A stretch of DNA of 64,000 nucleotides from Allium sativum (taxonomy: Eukaryota > Streptophyta > Magnoliopsida > Asparagales > Amaryllidaceae), in assembly GCA_030737875.1 (NCBI GenBank), contig CM060912.1, forward strand, positions 201,885,231-201,949,230, in the 5' to 3' direction. Both the position numbers and the translations under genes were made by a program. The stretch's first letter is position 1. Each line of letters starts with the position of its first letter. The notes under the pieces were generated by a model. It saw nothing but the letters and a program-made list of their open reading frames with translations, was not told the DNA's origin and did no database searches. Below are positions 58,753 to 64,000 of the stretch, piece after piece.

Positions 58753-59723
58753 TTCCTTCCTCCTTAAAATAATTTCGTCCTCGAAATTGCTAAGGTAGAA
58801 GAAATGCCGTCAACTTTTATTTTTTCCAAAAAGAAATAATTTTAAAACTCGAATTTATTTCCAAACTGACCCAATTGGTTTTAAAACCAATTTACTTTAA
58901 ATTAAAGAATTTTCCAAAAATCTTTAGAAAAATTCTAACACCATAAATTTTGGAAAAAAATTCAGTAGAGTCTCTTCTGCACGGAGGACCATCTGCAATA
59001 TTGCAGGATCAAGAAATATGTATACATCGACTCTCATGGTCGGAAAATCCAGAATCCAAAACCCAAACAAAATCCAAAATTTCATATTTCCATAGGCGTA
59101 CCTTTTTGCGAGCACTATTATACGATAAGCTATAATTTATTCTCGAGCTTGCTTAATTATTGTGCAGCTCTGGATTCGATTAACTCCAGAATTTTCTCTG
59201 GTTGGGTTTTAAAGCTGATTTGGCACTTGTACCTGTTTCTCAACTCAAATAAATTCATCAACCATCACACAATATCAGTTATGTTCAAAACACCATATAA
59301 TTTCCTATCAACTCATTTTACACACAGTTCAATTCACACGAGGCTATAACTATTTATAATCACTTCATTTATATCTTTAACTATCCATTCAAATTTATTT
59401 ATCTCGATTGATTTATTCGAATTATTTATTTCGAATTGGTTTTAACCAAGTCGATTCATGTTCAGATTTATCCATCGAGCACACCATCCAAACATATCCT
59501 ACAATCAACATTAACCCATCAGAATGATTGCCCATAGTACCCTTTATCTTTATTTAAAATAAATTGGGCAAAATAATTTCAAAAAAATAATTTTATATCA
59601 AAATACAAATACGTGCTCTCGTATATCTATATCCAAACTCAATCTAGGGTATTGCTAACCCCATCTCTGTTGAGTCACACCACAGAGCCAAGGTTATAAC
59701 TAAACCAATAGCTCTGATACCAC
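58753..59723 (-). other. Internal region of E4 with PPT and PBS
   Basis: On the minus strand: PBS TGGTATCAGAGC (59722-59711), non-coding sequence, a diverged GGTCCTCCGTGCAGAAGAG piece (about 58970-59000) at the place of the GTACAAAGGAGGT module, the hairpin AATTTCG-AGGA-CGAAATT (58788-58771), and PPT AAGGAGGAAGGAA (58766-58753). At 971 bp it is the shortest internal region here. Confidence 0.85.
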
Positions 59724-62700
59724 TGTAACGACCCAGAAATTTTCGGCCTCGAAAATTGACATAAATACCCTTACCGTAACTCATGTCGATCCTCCAAGCA
59801 CTGAAAATACTGCATAGTCATTAGAGAGAATTTAGAGGGTGAGATAAGAAAGAAAGAATATTAGAATAGAAGAAAGAAGAAGAACACATCACATCAAAAT
59901 CTCACAGCGGAACAGATAAAATATAATATCAAATCTCTTTATACAAAAGAACTGTAAATACATACCAATCATCACAGTTCACACATATCAATCACAGTGG
60001 AAAAATATCTGTATATATATAACTAGTGGTGAAGCCTCCTGCTTCCAGCTACTGAAACTCCAAGCGAACCTAAGCTGGAAATACACTCGGTCTGACCCAA
60101 GCACATTTGAAGCAAAGCAAAATTCACCGGGTTAGTCTGGAATACTATTAGTGATAAATTCACAGCATACACACAACTTGTTTAACTTTGGAAAATCCTT
60201 TCTGAAATCAAAGGATAATAGTAAGACCAACCCACCCATAAACACAGAAGGTTTTTACCTTACTATGACCCAAAACATTTTTGAAATCATACCTTGATCT
60301 GATATTATCATAGTGTCTAAATACAAGTAAATAAAAATCTAGAGGAACGCTTGCATCTCACGCTCCCTATATATAGTATACAATCAAAACCGCAGGCGCT
60401 TATTGGATATTGGATTCCAACCTTGACAAGGTATGGGACCAACTTCCGACTGTGTATCTCTAGAGGCGAATAAACTGGGTTCAACAAGAACGTCTTGCAA
60501 CCCGGCCCTCACATGACCGACCACTCATTTCGCTTGAGTGTATCGAATGTATATCACCGATGGTTGGGATCAGTAACCGCCTCCCGATAAGGGACAACAT
60601 CGAATATTGATTAAAGAAGCAAATGGAATTTCTCTAGATAGGTGATCATACACCCTAATGGGAGCGACCTACATAGCCATGTTGCTTGCCCGATTTTTGT
60701 CATTTCCCAGTTGATGAGGCTTGAGGCTAGAACTTATCTTCTAGAACATCTGGCCACAATTTACTTTGAATGCTACATCGTCAGATCCTCTGGATATCAC
60801 TAATTGACGTCCACAAAAATACTCTAGTTGGGATCTAACCAACTATAAAACATTTGAAGAAATCAACGTACGTGGTCCTTTGGAAATACTCTGCCAGACA
60901 CTCGTCCATACAAGTCATCCAGGAACAGGATGAACCGAAGGTACCCTCCTACTGCATCCATATAGGAATCACCCCTTGGATCAGTAGCGAGAAGTCCTTA
61001 TAACCCGTAGATTCCAACCACAACCTATCTCTGGTTGCAATCCAGAGATTATTAGCGGTCCTTCCGTTTATGAAAATCCACAATCTTCAATGCCCCATCA
61101 CGATCATCTTCCGATATCTTCACGTATTTGTTGGTCGGAATGGTTTTCAAATATAAATTCGATCCCGGACTTTCCATACCAACAAGCGTATTAGTCAGGG
61201 TTTGATAGTCGGTGATTTAACTATCAAATAACAAAGGTGTCAATGAAATAAATTCGCTGGTTCTACATTTTCCATTACCTGGCCTATTCAAAATCTATAT
61301 ATATTTAACCCAGTGGTAAATCAACTTTAAACCTTCCAGTATATTTTAAAACATTATATTTATCCTTCTTTATCACAAAACTATTTTTAAATACTATAAC
61401 AGGTATATATGTATATACCCAGAATTACATTCATTCTGGAAATAGCGATATATTTCTTTAAAACCTTTTTCCTCTTTTCTATTTGAGTATCTCGGTATAT
61501 ACATATCTATATTATACTTTAATGGTATTAACACATTCCAGTCCTAATATGGTTAAACCAAATATTGACTTATATAAGTCAAAGTCAAATATTCTTATTT
61601 ATTTTGAAACTAATATTTCAATATTATTTACTTTCCCAAAACCTCGCATTTGAATTCGATATTCCTCGTATAGGATAAAACCAATTCCAATACCTTCACT
61701 CACTTCAAACTGATACCATTCCTCGATAATAGTGAATCCATCTAAGTTGGGGTAATTTTGTTAACTCTCAGACCTTGATCGAACCCGTCTTACCTTAGAA
61801 TAATAAAAGTTCATCACTTAAACACCTCACCAAAATCTCCTTTACCTTCTCGATTTCAAACTGGTTTCGCAAACCGTTTCTTACATTTGAAACCCTTTCC
61901 AATATAATTCATTCGCATAAATTTTTTGATTAAGTAAAAGTCAAATAACGCCACTTTTATCTTGGAATTTAGTTCCAAGAACCAATATTCTCATATCATA
62001 CCATTTCACGGATTTCCTTTTTGTTTGAAGTCCACTTGTTCAATTACAATATTTGCTAAATTCGATTTCTTAACATTTAACTCATCAATTTGATTTTTAA
62101 ACCCCTTTAAAACCTTGTTGGGATTTGTTTCCAATCGCTTTCTCTAATTTTCTTAACAACTCATAATACTTAGCTTAGAATTTAATCTATTACCATATTC
62201 CAACTTATTGTCAATTTATAATTATTTCCCTTAAAAGGTTCATTTCACTTGAACTTACTTTACTTAATTGAATAATTAAGTAAAATTTTATTTAAAACTC
62301 CACATCTACTTACTAGTCACAATTACAATTCTCGTTTGAACACTCGGATTTTAAATCCCTTTTTAACATCTCTTATCATTTCTTTGACCAAACCATATTG
62401 CCACTAAATCACTTCTCGAATGAATCCCAATTAAAAGCCATTGTTCTAATTATTATTAAAAAAATAATTAACTATAAAAATAATTAACTTTATTATTAAC
62501 TGGAAATGGGATCATTAATCACTCTCACAACTTATTAAATAATTATTTACTCTATTAAACCCAACAAATTCGATAATTACTTTAATTATAGTTAATCAAA
62601 CATTTACTAACATTAAACATTTATTAGTTGCATTTAACAAATCAATTCAGAAATTCAAATCAATTTAATTAAAATATCATTTCAAGTAAAAACAGTTGCA

Positions 62701-63624
62701 TTTATTGACCATGCATCTCAGTTAACTTTTAACTGATTTTCACTGTCATTTCCCCTTTAAATTAATTAAATAACTTGATTAATTTAAAATAATTATTTAA
62801 TTGTTCTAAAACCAATTATTCTATTTTGCCAACCTGTCGGTAAATTCCTGGTTTCTGCTTTTACAACTGGTCTAAACCATTTAAATAATTCCTTTATAAC
62901 TCGATTTAAAATATTTATTTATCAAATTTCTAATTTAATTAGTTATATAAAATTACTAAAACTTTAATCCAGTTATAAAATAATTTATAACTTTAAACAA
63001 CGTCAATCCACCTGACGGTAGACCGATGTTTAAAAACCGTATAATTTAGGGCATTCTGCCAATTACTCAGTCAACATTGTCGATTGATTTTAACCACAAC
63101 AACGATGAATATATATTCCACCATCAACATTCGAACAAGTTTTGGTGTCAGTCAGGGTGAACAATTCATATGTATGCACAACAAACAAAAATACAGTTTA
63201 TTTGAGGAATCCGGTTGGATCCCTCCAACATGTCCTTCTCTGCATCACAGATAATAGTTTGATATAATATACGAATTAAGTAATGACATATAAATAACTG
63301 CAACCAAATAAACAACCAATTTGCATCCATCACATCTAATCAACCAAATTATACTGTTAACGGTGAATTATATTTTTCTATGGACCTACCCCATCACAGG
63401 ATTCCAGAAGGTGAGAGAATTAAGTCACCAGATTCAATTTTGGTCGACGGTTGACGTGTTGGTTGCATCTAACTTGAGACGACCGTTCAAAATTGTCTGA
63501 AATTCCAACTGCTTCAAATCAAACTCCTAGTCAGTGCCATCGGATAGGTCTCGTCTCTGCGATCCCAACGGATCCAGTTTCGTTAAATTTCGTTACCGTA
63601 TGTGCAAGTTATCACGATTTAAAG

Positions 63625-63667
<43 letters not shown>

Positions 63668-64000
63668 TTAATTGCTAAATTAATTATTATTAAATAATTA
63701 AATAATTAATGATTAACTCTAATGATTACCTTAATTAATCTCGTTTAAGCCAAGTCATCCTCAGAATATGCAAAACACGTTTTCATCCTCCTGACCATCT
63801 AAAACCCGACTCTCGCTCTCTTCCTCTCCTGTATTCTTACAACCGAACATCCATCCAAGAACCGAACTCCGGCGCCACCCAGGACCATCGGGACCCTCGC
63901 CAAGACCACCACCGTCTCCGCCGTTAAGAGCAGCCGCCATGCCTCCACGCTGGACCCCCACCTCGCCGTCCTCTCGCCAGAAATCCGATATGAACGGAAA
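59724..64000 (-). repeat. 5' LTR of E4 (right copy), truncated by the window end
   Basis: Colinear with 49227-53515, including the stem-loop (60477-60503) and the diverged box (61736-61785). An (AT)n run at 63629-63664 corresponds to a shorter, interrupted run at 53158-53190 in the left copy. The promoter-proximal part lies beyond the window. Confidence 0.9.

Larger units (their letters stand above)
49227..64000 (-). mobile_element. E4: non-autonomous LTR retrotransposon, minus strand, right end outside the window
   Basis: Left LTR starts TGTAACGACCCAGAAATTTTC at 49227, and an equivalent LTR starts at 59724 and runs off the window. The PBS complement GCTCTGATACCA (59711-59722) abuts the right LTR, and a minus-strand PPT (58753-58766) abuts the left LTR, so E4 is antisense to E1-E3. 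The internal region is under 1 kb with no coding sequence. About 11 differences in the first 290 bp of the LTRs (about 3.8%). The left flank CAAAG is the presumed TSD; its partner is not visible. Confidence 0.85.

Overview
The window is non-genic plant DNA, probably from a flowering plant. It is AT-rich and consists almost entirely of long-terminal-repeat (LTR) retrotransposons inserted into one another. I see no intact protein-coding gene, no functional tRNA or rRNA gene, and nothing bacterial. Evidence for a plant: Ty3/gypsy polyproteins with a GPY/F-type integrase tail, primer-binding sites complementary to initiator-Met tRNA, LTR ends of the form TGTAAYnnCCC...GGGnnRTTACA, 5-bp target-site duplications (TSDs) and plant-type TATA boxes (TATAAATAG). 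The species cannot be told from the sequence.

Layout. (i) 1-1274: right part of an old LTR with a striking palindrome array, then a primer-binding site and a gag stub. (ii) 1291-1643 and 14333-16023: a non-LTR stretch, possibly a decayed CACTA-type DNA transposon, split by (iii) element E1, 1644-14327 (TSD TTATG), a complete non-autonomous element with 4.6-kb LTRs. (iv) 16024-18180: start of another LTR (E5). (v) E3, from 18181, sits in E5. It is the only element with gag-pol, which is badly mutated, and its 3' LTR (from 25830) is cut by two later insertions. (vi) E2, 27610-49129 (TSD TGGCA), has 6-kb LTRs, and its 3' LTR is cut by (vii) E6, 37814-45990 (TSD AAATA, minus strand), the youngest element. 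(viii) 92 bp of E3 LTR remain at 49135-49226. Then comes (ix) E4, from 49227 to past the window end, minus strand, with a composite 3' LTR. Nesting is therefore at least four deep: E5 > E3 > E2 > E6.

LTR-pair differences that I counted by eye over 180-300 bp fit this order: E3 about 11%, E2 about 4%, E4 about 4%, E1 about 3%, E6 about 1.4%.

E1, E2, E4 and E6 carry no gag or pol (large retrotransposon derivatives, LARD-like), so if mobile they must have borrowed proteins. E3, or intact relatives of it, is the kind of chromovirus (Tekay/Del-like by its ends) that could supply them. The most interesting signals are non-coding blocks kept across the divergent LARD families: a hairpin just before the polypurine tract (PPT) with a compensatory base change, a splice-like donor hairpin with a downstream acceptor inside the LTR, a 27-nt stem-loop, a palindromic ACGAAAC-N2-GTTTCGT module, and a box shared by LTRs and an internal region.
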